DNA from: Sphingobacterium sp. GVS05A
GTDB lineage: Bacteria; Bacteroidota; Bacteroidia; Sphingobacteriales; Sphingobacteriaceae
NCBI RefSeq assembly: GCF_019969845.1
Contig: NZ_JAHXYR010000009.1
Span: 248,001-312,000, forward strand
DNA: 64,000 bases
Direction of reading: 5' to 3'
A program made the translations under genes and the position numbers. The notes under the pieces are model-generated. The model was not told where the DNA came from and ran no database searches. It worked only from the letters and a program-made list of their open reading frames with translations. Positions 16,805 to 24,315 of the stretch are shown here, piece by piece; the first letter of the stretch is position 1, and the number at the start of each line of letters is the position of its first letter.

Positions 16805-17596
16805 ATGGGACAAAAAGCAAATCCAATAGGTAGCAGATTAGGAATCATCAAAGGTTGGGATTCTAACTGGTTCGGAGGTAAAAACTATTCCGATAAATTA
16901 GTTGAAGACGAAAAAATCAGAAAATATCTTTCTGTTCGTATTGCAAAAGGTGGTGTAGCTAAAGTTGTTATCGAAAGAACTTTAAAACGTATCACTGTTA
17001 CAATTCACACTGCTCGTCCAGGTATCGTTATCGGAAAAGGTGGTCAAGAAGTTGACAAGATCAAAGAAGAGTTGAAAAAACTGACTAAAAAGGATGTTCA
17101 AATCAATATTTTCGAGATCAAACGCCCTGAGTTAGATGCTAAGTTAGTAGCTGAAGGTGTCGCTAAGCAATTAGAGGCGCGTATTTCATTCCGTCGTGCA
17201 ATGAAAACTTCAATCGCTTCTACAATGCGTATGGGTGCAGAAGGTATCAAAATCATGTGTTCTGGTCGTTTAGGTGGTGCTGAAATGGCACGTACTGAAC
17301 AATACAAAGAAGGAAGAACTCCTTTACACACATTGCGTGCTGATATCGACTACGCTTTAGCTGAAGCATTGACTACATACGGTAAAATCGGTATCAAAGT
17401 TTGGATCTGTAAAGGTGAGGTTTACGGTAAACGTGACCTATCTCCAAACATTGGTCAAGCATCTGGTGTAAAATCACGTGGCAACCACGAAGGTGGTGGC
17501 GAACGTCGTGACAACCGTAACAAAGGTGGTCGCGGTGGAAATAGCCGTGGTGGAAACAACCGTGGTGGAAATAACCGTGGTCCGAAAAAAGATTAA
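16805..17596 (+). CDS. rpsC: 30S ribosomal protein S3 with Gly/Arg/Asn-rich tail
   Basis: 263 residues. The KH domain is clear (GIVIGKGGQEVDKIKEELK) and the C-terminal domain is normal up to about residue 229 (GIKVWICKGEVYG, SPNIGQASG). From residue 230 a low-complexity tail follows that repeats RGGNN and related units up to RGPKKD, about 34 residues. Such RGG-like tails bind RNA in other proteins. S3 shapes the mRNA entry channel with S4 and S5. The tail is an addition to the standard S3 fold. Confidence 0.98.
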   Translation: MGQKANPIGSRLGIIKGWDSNWFGGKNYSDKLVEDEKIRKYLSVRIAKGGVAKVVIERTLKRITVTIHTARPGIVIGKGGQEVDKIKEELKKLTKKDVQINIFEIKRPELDAKLVAEGVAKQLEARISFRRAMKTSIASTMRMGAEGIKIMCSGRLGGAEMARTEQYKEGRTPLHTLRADIDYALAEALTTYGKIGIKVWICKGEVYGKRDLSPNIGQASGVKSRGNHEGGGERRDNRNKGGRGGNSRGGNNRGGNNRGPKKD

Positions 17597-17624
17597 TAGA
17601 GTTTATTTAGATTACAACAAAAAC

Positions 17625-17639
17625 CTGCTGAAGAAGCAG
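17625..17639 (+). promoter_or_regulatory. Short hairpin between rpsC and rplP
   Basis: CTGCT-gaaga-AGCAG, a perfect 5-pair stem in the 62-base gap before rplP. Small and possibly incidental; it is noted because most gaps of this cluster carry a hairpin. Confidence 0.3.
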
Positions 17640-17658
17640 ATTTAAAAAGTATACGAAC

Positions 17659-18081
17659 ATGTTACAGCCAAAAAGAACGAAGTTCAGAAAGATGCAGAAA
17701 GGCCGCATGAAAGGTAACGCTTCTCGTGGAGCGGAGTTAGCTTTCGGTTCTTTCGGTATCAAAACAATGGAGCAAGCATGGATCACTAGTCGTCAAATCG
17801 AGGCAGCTCGTATTGCGGTTACACGTTATATGAAACGTGAAGGTCAAGTTTGGATTCGTATTTTCCCTGACAAACCTGTTACGAAAAAGCCTGCAGAGGT
17901 ACGTATGGGTAAAGGTAAGGGTGCTCCAGAATACTGGGTAGCAGTAGTACGCCCAGGCCGTATGTTATTTGAAGCAGAAGGTGTGCCTTTGGAAATTGCC
18001 AAAGAAGCTTTACGCCTTGCAGCTCAAAAACTTCCGGTTCAAACTAAGTTTGTGATTCGTAGAGACTACGTTGAAGCATAA
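17659..18081 (+). CDS. rplP: 50S ribosomal protein L16
   Basis: 140 residues, normal length. Typical segments are MLQPKRTKFRKMQKGRMKG, the loop GSFGIKTMEQAWITSRQIEA and the motif PVTKKPAEVRMGKGKGAPEYW, which contains the arginine near the peptidyl-transferase centre. L16 organises the A-site side of the 50S subunit. It is separated from rpsC by 62 bases and from rpmC by 92 bases, both larger than the other gaps in this part of the cluster. Confidence 0.98.
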   Translation: MLQPKRTKFRKMQKGRMKGNASRGAELAFGSFGIKTMEQAWITSRQIEAARIAVTRYMKREGQVWIRIFPDKPVTKKPAEVRMGKGKGAPEYWVAVVRPGRMLFEAEGVPLEIAKEALRLAAQKLPVQTKFVIRRDYVEA

Positions 18082-18095
18082 AAATCTTGGTAATG

Positions 18096-18148
18096 TCATC
18101 ATTTAAGCGTTAGGGCCGTTACCCCTAACGCTATATATAAACGGATGA
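18096..18148 (+). promoter_or_regulatory. Structured intergenic leader between rplP and rpmC
   Basis: A perfect 10-pair hairpin AGCGTTAGGG (18106-18115) with CCCTAACGCT (18123-18132), enclosed by TCATC (18096-18100) and GATGA (18144-18148). No T-run follows, so it is more likely a regulatory or RNA-processing structure than a terminator. Confidence 0.55.
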
Positions 18149-18173
18149 TAACCCAAATAACAACTGAAAAAAC

Positions 18174-18392
18174 ATGAAAAATTCAGAAATTTTAGAATTA
18201 TCTAATGAGGACCTAGCAGCTCGTCTAGTCGAGGAGAAAACGGCCCTTACAAAATTGAAATTTGCACATGCTGTTTCAGCTATTGAGAACCCTAACGTGA
18301 TCAAAGCAGCACGCAGAGCTATCGCCCGTATTAGTACAGAGATCAGTGCACGCAAAGCTGCAGCTAAAAATGAAACAGCCTCTGAGGCGTAA
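18174..18392 (+). CDS. rpmC: 50S ribosomal protein L29
   Basis: 72 residues. It has the two-helix coiled L29 layout with EILELSNEDLAARLVEEKTAL and ENPNVIKAARRAIARISTEI; the motif around NP-x-x-I-K-x-x-R-R-x-I-A-R is family-typical. It sits beside L23 at the exit tunnel. rpsQ follows after 12 bases. Confidence 0.97.
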   Translation: MKNSEILELSNEDLAARLVEEKTALTKLKFAHAVSAIENPNVIKAARRAIARISTEISARKAAAKNETASEA

Positions 18393-18404
18393 AATTAAGT
18401 CGAA

Positions 18405-18659
18405 ATGGAAAGAAATTTAAGAAAAACAAGAATCGGCTTAGTAGTTAGCAACAAAATGGACAAGTCTATCGTAGTAACTGTTGAACGTAAAGTAAAACAC
18501 CCTATCTACGGTAAGTTCGTTAAAAAAACTACTAAATTCAAAGCTCATGACGAAACTAATACCTGCGGTATCGGCGATACGGTATTAATCATGGAAACTC
18601 GTCCGCTGAGTAAAACAAAAAACTGGAGATTAGTTGAAATTATAGAAAGAGCTAAATAA
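18405..18659 (+). CDS. rpsQ: 30S ribosomal protein S17
   Basis: 84 residues, an OB-fold protein with the S17 motifs RKTRIGLVVSNKMDKSIVV, VERKVKHPIYGKFV and ETRPLSKTKNWRLVEI. It binds 16S rRNA early in assembly of the 30S body. rplN follows after one base, so the two are tightly coupled. Confidence 0.98.
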   Translation: MERNLRKTRIGLVVSNKMDKSIVVTVERKVKHPIYGKFVKKTTKFKAHDETNTCGIGDTVLIMETRPLSKTKNWRLVEIIERAK

Positions 18660-18660
18660 C

Positions 18661-19029
18661 ATGGTACAACAAGAATCAAGACTTAATGTAGCTGACAATA
18701 GCGGTGCTAAAGAAGTTTTAGTAATCCGTGTATTGGGCGGTACGCGTAAGCGTTATGCATCAATCGGAGATAAGATTGTTGTGACAGTGAAAAGCGCTAT
18801 GCCTTCAGGAAACGTGAAAAAAGGTTCCGTTTCTAAAGCAGTAGTAGTTAGAACGAAAAAAGAAATCCGTCGTAAAGATGGTTCTTATATCCGTTTTGAT
18901 GACAACGCCGCTGTATTATTAAATAATAATGATGAGCCACGTGGCTCGCGTATCTTCGGCCCTGTTGCCAGAGAATTGCGTGAGAAACAGTTCATGAAAA
19001 TTGTATCACTAGCACCGGAGGTTTTATAA
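18661..19029 (+). CDS. rplN: 50S ribosomal protein L14
   Basis: 122 residues, exactly the usual length. Landmarks are MVQQESRLNVADNSGAKEV, VRTKKEIRRKDGSYIRFDDN, RGSRIFGPVARELR and the terminal FMKIVSLAPEVL. L14 lies at the subunit interface, where the silencing factor RsfS can bind. It is followed after 2 bases by rplX. Confidence 0.99.
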   Translation: MVQQESRLNVADNSGAKEVLVIRVLGGTRKRYASIGDKIVVTVKSAMPSGNVKKGSVSKAVVVRTKKEIRRKDGSYIRFDDNAAVLLNNNDEPRGSRIFGPVARELREKQFMKIVSLAPEVL

Positions 19030-19031
19030 TT

Positions 19032-19379
19032 ATGGCAATCAAGAAAACAAAAACGACTACGCACAAAATCAAAATTAAAAAAGGTGATTTAGTGAAAGTT
19101 ATCGCTGGTAACTCTAAAGGTGTTCAAGGAAAAGTATTAACTGTTTTAGTGGATAAAAATAGAGCTATCGTTGAAGGCGCTAACATCGTAAAAAAACACA
19201 CTAAACCAAGTGCAGCTAATCCTAATGGTGGTATCATTGAGAAAGAAGCTGGTATTCACATCTCTAATTTAGCTGTTATCGATCCTAAAACAGGTGAAAC
19301 TACCCGTGTAGGTCGTAAGTTAAATACAGATGGTAAATTAGTTCGTTACGCTAAAAAATCAGGGGAGGAAATTAAATAA
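19032..19379 (+). CDS. rplX: 50S ribosomal protein L24
   Basis: 115 residues. The KOW motif is clear (IKKGDLVKVIAGNSKGVQGK) and is followed by the L24 C-terminal part (VEGANIVKKHTKPSAANPNG, EAGIHISNLAVIDP). It is one of the two assembly initiators of the 50S subunit. The last base overlaps the rplE start codon by one base, suggesting translational coupling. Confidence 0.98.
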   Translation: MAIKKTKTTTHKIKIKKGDLVKVIAGNSKGVQGKVLTVLVDKNRAIVEGANIVKKHTKPSAANPNGGIIEKEAGIHISNLAVIDPKTGETTRVGRKLNTDGKLVRYAKKSGEEIK

Positions 19380-19948
19380 TGACTTACGTACCAAGATTAA
19401 AAGTGAAATATGCGGAGGAAATCCGTAAAGCACTTCAAGAAAAATTTCAGTATAAAAGTATTATGCAGGTTCCTAAACTTGAGAAAATCGTTGTTTCACA
19501 AGGCGTAGGAGCTGCAACAGCTGACAAAAAATTAATCGATAACGCTATCGCTGAATTGACTTTGATTACAGGTCAACAAGCTGTTGCTACAAAATCGAAA
19601 AAAGATATTTCAAACTTTAAATTACGTAAAGGTATGCCTGTAGGGGCACGTGTTACTTTACGTGACAACAACATGTTTGAATTCTTGGATCGTTTGGTAG
19701 CAGTATCGCTTCCACGTATTCGTGACTTCCGCGGTATCAACGATAAAGGTTTTGACGGACGTGGTAACTATAACTTAGGTATCACTGAACAAATCATTTT
19801 CCCTGAGATCAACATTGATAAAATCAACAAGATCCAAGGTATGGATATCACTTTTGTGACTTCTGCTCAAAATGATGTTGAAGCTTTAGAATTGTTGAAA
19901 CAGTTCGGTTTACCATTTAAAAATCAAAATACTAATAACAATGGCTAA
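19379..19948 (+). CDS. rplE: 50S ribosomal protein L5
   Basis: 189 residues. It has the typical LKVKYAEEIRKALQEKF, the motif GMPVGARVTLRDNNMFEFLDR and RIRDFRGINDKGFDGRGNYN. L5 binds 5S rRNA and forms the inter-subunit bridge to S13. It overlaps rpsN by 8 bases, so reinitiation is likely. The C-terminal tail is Asn-rich (NQNTNNNG). Confidence 0.98.
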   Translation: MTYVPRLKVKYAEEIRKALQEKFQYKSIMQVPKLEKIVVSQGVGAATADKKLIDNAIAELTLITGQQAVATKSKKDISNFKLRKGMPVGARVTLRDNNMFEFLDRLVAVSLPRIRDFRGINDKGFDGRGNYNLGITEQIIFPEINIDKINKIQGMDITFVTSAQNDVEALELLKQFGLPFKNQNTNNNG

Positions 19949-20210
19949 GGAAGGATTAAAAGCACGCGAAGTAAAACGCGCTAAATTGGTAGCTAAATAT
20001 GCGGCGAAACGTGCAGAATTAAAAGCTGCTGGCGATTACGTTGCATTAGATAAATTACCTAAAAATGCTTCTCCGGTACGTTTACACAACCGTTGTAAAT
20101 TGACTGGCCGTCCTAAAGGATATATGCGTCAATTCGGTATCTCTCGTGTAACTTTCCGTGAGATGGCTTTAGATGGCAAGATCCCAGGGGTGAAAAAAGC
20201 TTCTTGGTAA
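19941..20210 (+). CDS. rpsN: 30S ribosomal protein S14, zinc-free form
   Basis: 89 residues. The C-terminal S14 motif is clear (NRCKLTGRPKGYMRQFGISR, FREMALDGKIPGVKKASW). The CxxC pairs of the short zinc form (about 61 residues) are missing, with only one Cys left, so this is the longer zinc-free type. It overlaps rplE by 8 bases. A promoter for the next group of genes overlaps its stop codon. Confidence 0.97.
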   Translation: MAKEGLKAREVKRAKLVAKYAAKRAELKAAGDYVALDKLPKNASPVRLHNRCKLTGRPKGYMRQFGISRVTFREMALDGKIPGVKKASW

Positions 20211-20233
20211 TTTAAAAAAAATACTTAATTTTG
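20204..20233 (+). promoter_or_regulatory. Internal promoter for the rpsH part of the cluster
   Basis: TTG at 20204-20206 (inside the last codons of rpsN) and TAATTTTG at 20226-20233 match TTG-N19-TAnnTTTG. It would drive rpsH-rplF-rplR-rpsE-rpmD-rplO-secY-map. Confidence 0.7.
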
Positions 20234-20268
20234 CCCGGGCAATTCTACTAGGGATTGCCGGGGTTTTT
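20234..20268 (+). terminator. Terminator-like hairpin between rpsN and rpsH
   Basis: CCCGGGCAAT (20234-20243) pairs with ATTGCCGGGG (20254-20263), one mismatch, and is followed by five T. It would stop or attenuate transcripts coming from rplC-rpsN. It overlaps the likely start point of the internal promoter, so transcripts from that promoter would carry at most part of the stem. Confidence 0.7.
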
Positions 20269-20286
20269 GCATTTTAAAATTGTTTA

Positions 20287-20331
20287 ACAGATAGAAGGTC
20301 CCATACCAATGGTTGGGAGGGAAACCGCTGT
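20287..20331 (+). promoter_or_regulatory. Structured leader before rpsH
   Basis: Nested pairing ACAG (20287-20290)/CTGT (20328-20331), GGT (20297-20299)/ACC (20324-20326) and an inner hairpin CCCAtACC-aat-GGTtTGGG-like at 20300-20317. It ends 18 bases before the rpsH start and resembles a ribosomal-protein binding site; S8 or another product of the group is a candidate ligand. Inference only. Confidence 0.5.
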
Positions 20332-20349
20332 CACAAATTTTCATATATA

Positions 20350-20748
20350 ATGACTACAGATCCAATTGCGGATTACCTTACACGAGTAAGGAATGCCATC
20401 AAGGCCAACCACAGGGTTGTTGAAATTCCTGCATCGAACCTTAAAAAAGAAATCACTAAAGTTCTTTTTGATAAAGGTTACATTGCTAATTACAAATTCG
20501 ATGAGAATGGCGTACAGGGTACGATCAAAATCGCATTGAAATATAACCCAATTAGCAAAATTCCGGCTATTCGTACGTTGACACGTGTGAGTAAACCTGG
20601 TTTAAGAAAGTATGCAAGCGTTGATACTATGCCTCGTGTTTTGAATGGTTTAGGTATTGCTATCTTGTCAACATCTAAAGGTGTAATGACAGATAAAGAA
20701 GCTAGACTTCAAAATGTTGGTGGTGAAGTTTTATGTTACGTTTATTAA
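20350..20748 (+). CDS. rpsH: 30S ribosomal protein S8
   Basis: 132 residues, normal length. It opens TTDPIADYLTRVRNAIKANH and ends with the conserved GLGIAILSTSKGVMTDKEAR and GGEVLCYVY. S8 binds the central 16S rRNA domain and in Escherichia coli represses the spc operon by binding its mRNA. Here it is the first gene behind an internal promoter and a folded leader, which makes the same kind of control plausible. Confidence 0.98.
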   Translation: MTTDPIADYLTRVRNAIKANHRVVEIPASNLKKEITKVLFDKGYIANYKFDENGVQGTIKIALKYNPISKIPAIRTLTRVSKPGLRKYASVDTMPRVLNGLGIAILSTSKGVMTDKEARLQNVGGEVLCYVY

Positions 20749-20769
20749 TCTAGGTAAAAACACAAAGAA

Positions 20770-21324
20770 ATGTCAAGAATTGGAAAAGCGCCTATCGCTA
20801 TCCCTGCTGGGGTAACTGTTACTATTTCGGACAAAAACTTAGTTTCAGTAAAAGGTCCTAAAGGCGAATTAACACAACAAGTTGACCGTGACATCACTAT
20901 TGCTCAAGAAGAAGGCAATATCGTCGTGACGCGTCCAACTGATCAAAAGAAACACAAAGCATTACACGGTCTATACCGTTCCCTGTTGAACAACATGGTT
21001 CAAGGTGTGACTGAAGGTTACAAAACTACTCAAGAGTTAGTCGGTGTAGGTTACCGTGCTACAAGTACTGGTAATGTATTAGAGTTAACTTTAGGTTTCT
21101 CTCACCAGATTGTTTTTGTATTGCCAAATGAAGTTAAAGTATCAACTACTGCTGAAAAAGGTAAAAACCCTACAATCACTTTAGAATGTGCTGACAAACA
21201 ATTGATCGGTCAGATCGCGGCTAAAATCCGTGGCTTCCGTAAACCAGAACCTTACAAAGGAAAAGGTATCAAGTTTGAAGGCGAAGTGTTGAGAAGAAAA
21301 GCAGGTAAATCAGCTAAAAAATAA
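20770..21324 (+). CDS. rplF: 50S ribosomal protein L6
   Basis: 184 residues. The family start SRIGKAPIAIPAGVTVTI, the middle GYRATSTGNVLELTLGFSH and the C-terminal motif IRGFRKPEPYKGKGIKFEGE are diagnostic. L6 supports the factor-binding region near the sarcin-ricin loop. It is 21 bases after rpsH and 5 bases before rplR. Confidence 0.98.
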   Translation: MSRIGKAPIAIPAGVTVTISDKNLVSVKGPKGELTQQVDRDITIAQEEGNIVVTRPTDQKKHKALHGLYRSLLNNMVQGVTEGYKTTQELVGVGYRATSTGNVLELTLGFSHQIVFVLPNEVKVSTTAEKGKNPTITLECADKQLIGQIAAKIRGFRKPEPYKGKGIKFEGEVLRRKAGKSAKK

Positions 21325-21329
21325 TAATC

Positions 21330-21683
21330 ATGGCAGGACAAAAAGCATCTCGTAGAGAGAGAATCAAAAAAGGAATCAGAAAAAACCTTGCTGGAACGTC
21401 TGAACGTCCACGTTTATCGGTTTTTAGAAGCAACAAAGGTATCTATGCGCAAATCATTGATGACAATGCAGGTAAAACATTAGTTGCTGCATCTAGCTTG
21501 TCAAAAGAATTTGTTGCATCTGGTAACAAAGTTGATCAATCTAAAGCTGTAGGTAAATTGGTTGCTGAAAAAGCAGTAGCAGCAGGTATTAATAAAGTAG
21601 TTTTTGACCGTAATGGGTACTTATACCATGGCCGTATCAAATCTTTGGCTGAAGGTGCTCGCGAAGGCGGTTTAGACTTTTAA
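21330..21683 (+). CDS. rplR: 50S ribosomal protein L18
   Basis: 117 residues. It has the basic N-terminus (KASRRERIKKGIRKNLAG), ERPRLSVFRSNKGIYAQIIDD and the end VVFDRNGYLYHGRIKSLAEG-AREGGLDF. L18 binds 5S rRNA together with L5. rpsE follows after 12 bases. Confidence 0.98.
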   Translation: MAGQKASRRERIKKGIRKNLAGTSERPRLSVFRSNKGIYAQIIDDNAGKTLVAASSLSKEFVASGNKVDQSKAVGKLVAEKAVAAGINKVVFDRNGYLYHGRIKSLAEGAREGGLDF

Positions 21684-21695
21684 TCTTAGAAAGAA

Positions 21696-22214
21696 ATGGC
21701 ATTAAGCAATATAAAAAGAGTAAAATCAAGCGAAATTGAATTGAAAGATCGCTTAGTAAGTATCCAACGTGTAGCTAAAGTTACTAAAGGTGGTCGTACT
21801 TTCAGCTTCTCTGCAATTGTTGTAGTAGGTGATGAAAACGGTATCGTTGGTTACGGTTTAGGTAAAGCGAAAGAGGTAACTGAAGCTATCACTAAAGGTA
21901 TCGACGACGCAAAGAAAAATTTAGTGAAAGTTCCTGTAATCAAAGGTACTGTTCCTCACGCACAATATGGTAAATATTCTGGTGGTTCAGTTTTGATTAA
22001 ACCAGCTGTAGGTGGTACAGGAGTTTTGGCAGGTGGTGCAATGCGTGCAGTATTGGAGTCTGCTGGTATCAAAGACGTATTGGCTAAATCATTAGGTTCT
22101 TCTAACCCACACAACGTGGTAAAAGCAACTGTAACTGCTTTAGCAAACATGCGTGATGCATATACAGTAGCACAACACCGCGGTGTCGATTTGAATAAAG
22201 TATTTAACGGTTAA
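21696..22214 (+). CDS. rpsE: 30S ribosomal protein S5
   Basis: 172 residues. The double-stranded-RNA-binding-like part (LKDRLVSIQRVAKVTKGGRT, VVGDENGIVGYGLGKAKEV) and the C-terminal SLGSSNPHNVVKATVTAL are typical. S5 contributes to decoding accuracy and to the mRNA entry site with S3 and S4. rpmD follows after 5 bases. Confidence 0.98.
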   Translation: MALSNIKRVKSSEIELKDRLVSIQRVAKVTKGGRTFSFSAIVVVGDENGIVGYGLGKAKEVTEAITKGIDDAKKNLVKVPVIKGTVPHAQYGKYSGGSVLIKPAVGGTGVLAGGAMRAVLESAGIKDVLAKSLGSSNPHNVVKATVTALANMRDAYTVAQHRGVDLNKVFNG

Positions 22215-22219
22215 TTATC

Positions 22220-22399
22220 ATGGCAAAAATCAAAATCACCCAGATAAAGAGCGTTATCGACAGAAGCGAGCGCCAAAAGAAAACTATTGAGGCATTAGGT
22301 TTGAAAAGAATCAACCACTCAGTAGAAGTTGAAGCTACTCCATCAATCATTGGAATGGTACGTAAAGTAAACCATTTAGTAGCTATCGAAACTATTTAA
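22220..22399 (+). CDS. rpmD: 50S ribosomal protein L30
   Basis: 59 residues, normal for this very small protein. It begins MAKIKITQIKSVIDRSERQK and ends with the family motif IGMVRKVNHLVAIETI. It lies between rpsE and rplO, the classic place. The ATG at 22220 is 5 bases after the rpsE stop. Confidence 0.97.
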   Translation: MAKIKITQIKSVIDRSERQKKTIEALGLKRINHSVEVEATPSIIGMVRKVNHLVAIETI

Positions 22400-22518
22400 T
22401 ATTAGCATATGGAAAGGGTCTTTGGGCTCTTTCCATTACTTGTTATTAATAATAATTATTTTTTAATCGCTAGTACCTGTTTAGTGAGAGCGAAGGGCTA
22501 GCACAATTTAGTTTAAAA
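22400..22518 (+). promoter_or_regulatory. Intergenic leader before rplO with two stems
   Basis: 119 bases. GGAAAGGG at about 22412-22419 pairs with CTCTTTCC (one G-U pair) just after rpmD, and GCTAG (22469-22473) pairs with CTAGC (22498-22502) close to the rplO start. No good -7 box was found. RNA processing or autoregulation is possible. Confidence 0.4.
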
Positions 22519-22965
22519 ATGAACTTAAGTAATTTAAAACCTGCAAAAGGTGCAGTAAAAGGTAGCAAACGTATCGGTCGTGGTACTGGTTCTGGTCGTG
22601 GTGGTACTTCTACACGTGGTCACAAAGGTGCTGGTTCTCGTTCAGGTCACTCTACGAAAATCGGTTTCGAAGGTGGTCAGATGCCTTTGCAACGTCGTGT
22701 ACCTAAATTTGGTTTCAAAAACATCAACCGTGTTGAGTACAATGGTGTCAACCTAGATACTTTGCAAGCGTTGATCGAGAAATTCAATTTGACAGCTGTA
22801 GATTTCGATGCATTAAAAGCTCATGGATTAGTGTCTAAAAATGACAAAGTAAAAATCTTGGGTCGCGGTGAGTTGAAAGCTAAAGTTGAAGTAACAGCGC
22901 ACGCGTTTACTGCTTCTGCTCAAAAAGCTATCGAAGCTGCAGGCGGTTCTATCGTTAAAATTTAA
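22519..22965 (+). CDS. rplO: 50S ribosomal protein L15
   Basis: 148 residues. It opens with NLSNLKPAKGAVKGSKRIG and the Gly/Arg/Ser-rich segment GRGTGSGRGGTSTRGHKGAG, followed by EGGQMPLQRRVPKFGFKN, all standard for L15. It is a late 50S assembly protein. secY follows after 3 bases, the usual order. Confidence 0.98.
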   Translation: MNLSNLKPAKGAVKGSKRIGRGTGSGRGGTSTRGHKGAGSRSGHSTKIGFEGGQMPLQRRVPKFGFKNINRVEYNGVNLDTLQALIEKFNLTAVDFDALKAHGLVSKNDKVKILGRGELKAKVEVTAHAFTASAQKAIEAAGGSIVKI

Positions 22966-22968
22966 TAA

Positions 22969-24306
22969 ATGAAGAAACTAATCACAACCTTAACCAATAT
23001 TTGGAAAATCGATGATTTACGTACGCGTATTCTAAATACCTTACTTTTTCTTTTGATTTACCGTATTGGATGTCACGTGGTATTACCAGGTGTAAATCCT
23101 CAAGCTTTGGCTTCCGGTCAAAAAGAGGGTTTATTGGGACTATTGGATATGTTTGCGGGGGGCTCGTTCTCTCGTTCAGCTATCTTTGCGTTAGGGGTAA
23201 TGCCATATATCTCGGCATCCATTGTTGTTCAATTGTTGGGCATCGCGGTTCCTTACTTCCAAAAGATGCAGAAAGAAGGGGAAAGTGGTCGTCAAAAAAT
23301 GAATCAGATTACTCGCTATTTAACATTAGGGATTACTTTGCTTCAGGCTTTTGCTTATGTACGTACTCAGATCGAGCCAGGTGCTAAGACAATCGCTGAC
23401 CCATTGTTCACGATTCTGACTGCCATAGTTTTGACAGGCGGTACTTTATTTGTGATGTGGTTAGGGGAAAAAATTACTGATAAAGGTATCGGTAATGGTA
23501 TTTCTTTGATCATCATGACTGGTATTATCGCTCAATTGCCAAGTGGTATCACTGCGGAATGGGTTTCTAGAATGGCGAAAGGTGGTGGTGGTCCAATTCC
23601 ATTGTTGCTTGAATTTGTGGCTTTATTTTTCGTTGTGATCTTTACGATCTTGATCGTACAAGGGGTTCGTAAGATCCCTGTACAATACGCGAAGAAAATT
23701 GTCGGAAACAAGCAAGTCGGTGGAGTACGTCAGTATATACCGTTAAAGGTAAATGCTGCAGGTGTAATGCCGATCATTTTTGCACAGGCAATTATGTTTG
23801 TGCCGATGAGTTTAGGACAGTTCTTCCCAAATCTTCAGTCGGAATTTTTGACTTCGTTGAGTAACTATACTTCTGTAGCGTACAACGTGACTTTTGCGGT
23901 TTTAATTATCGCATTTACGTTCTTCTATACAGCGATCATGGTTAATCCACAACAGATGTCAGATGACATGAAGAAAAACGGAGGTTTTGTTCCAGGTATT
24001 AAACCGGGATTGGAAACTAGTAATTTTATAGACCGCGTAATATCAAATATTACATTTCCAGGTGCAATTTTCCTAGCGATCATTGCTATTCTACCTGCTA
24101 TTGCAAGTTTGTTTGGTATTAATAATCAATTTGCGCACTTCTACGGAGGTACGTCATTATTGATTTTAGTAGGTGTGGTGTTGGATACTTTGCAACAGAT
24201 CGAATCTCATTTATTGATGCGTCATTACGATGGATTGATGAAAACAGGTCGTATTAAAGGTCGTTCGGCCGCGTCTGTTGAGGGAATGGATCATTCGGCA
24301 ATTTAA
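22969..24306 (+). CDS. secY: Protein translocase subunit SecY
   Basis: 445 residues with about ten transmembrane helices. Family landmarks are DLRTRILNTLLFLLIYRIGC at the start, the plug region near FAGGSFSRSAIFALGVMPYI, GIGNGISLIIMTGI and PVQYAKKIVGNKQVGGVRQY (cytoplasmic loop). SecY forms the membrane channel for exported and membrane proteins with SecE and SecG, and it is driven by SecA or the ribosome. It is translated from the same transcript as L15. Confidence 0.98.
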   Translation: MKKLITTLTNIWKIDDLRTRILNTLLFLLIYRIGCHVVLPGVNPQALASGQKEGLLGLLDMFAGGSFSRSAIFALGVMPYISASIVVQLLGIAVPYFQKMQKEGESGRQKMNQITRYLTLGITLLQAFAYVRTQIEPGAKTIADPLFTILTAIVLTGGTLFVMWLGEKITDKGIGNGISLIIMTGIIAQLPSGITAEWVSRMAKGGGGPIPLLLEFVALFFVVIFTILIVQGVRKIPVQYAKKIVGNKQVGGVRQYIPLKVNAAGVMPIIFAQAIMFVPMSLGQFFPNLQSEFLTSLSNYTSVAYNVTFAVLIIAFTFFYTAIMVNPQQMSDDMKKNGGFVPGIKPGLETSNFIDRVISNITFPGAIFLAIIAILPAIASLFGINNQFAHFYGGTSLLILVGVVLDTLQQIESHLLMRHYDGLMKTGRIKGRSAASVEGMDHSAI

Positions 24307-24315
24307 TTTCTTTAG

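Noticed and set aside
20234..20268. End of the ribosomal cluster
   Set aside because: Although terminator-like, it is followed at once by rpsH and the rest of the spc order; it is better explained as internal attenuation.
23070..23387. 105-residue frame inside secY
   Set aside because: Out-of-frame shadow of a strongly conserved gene.
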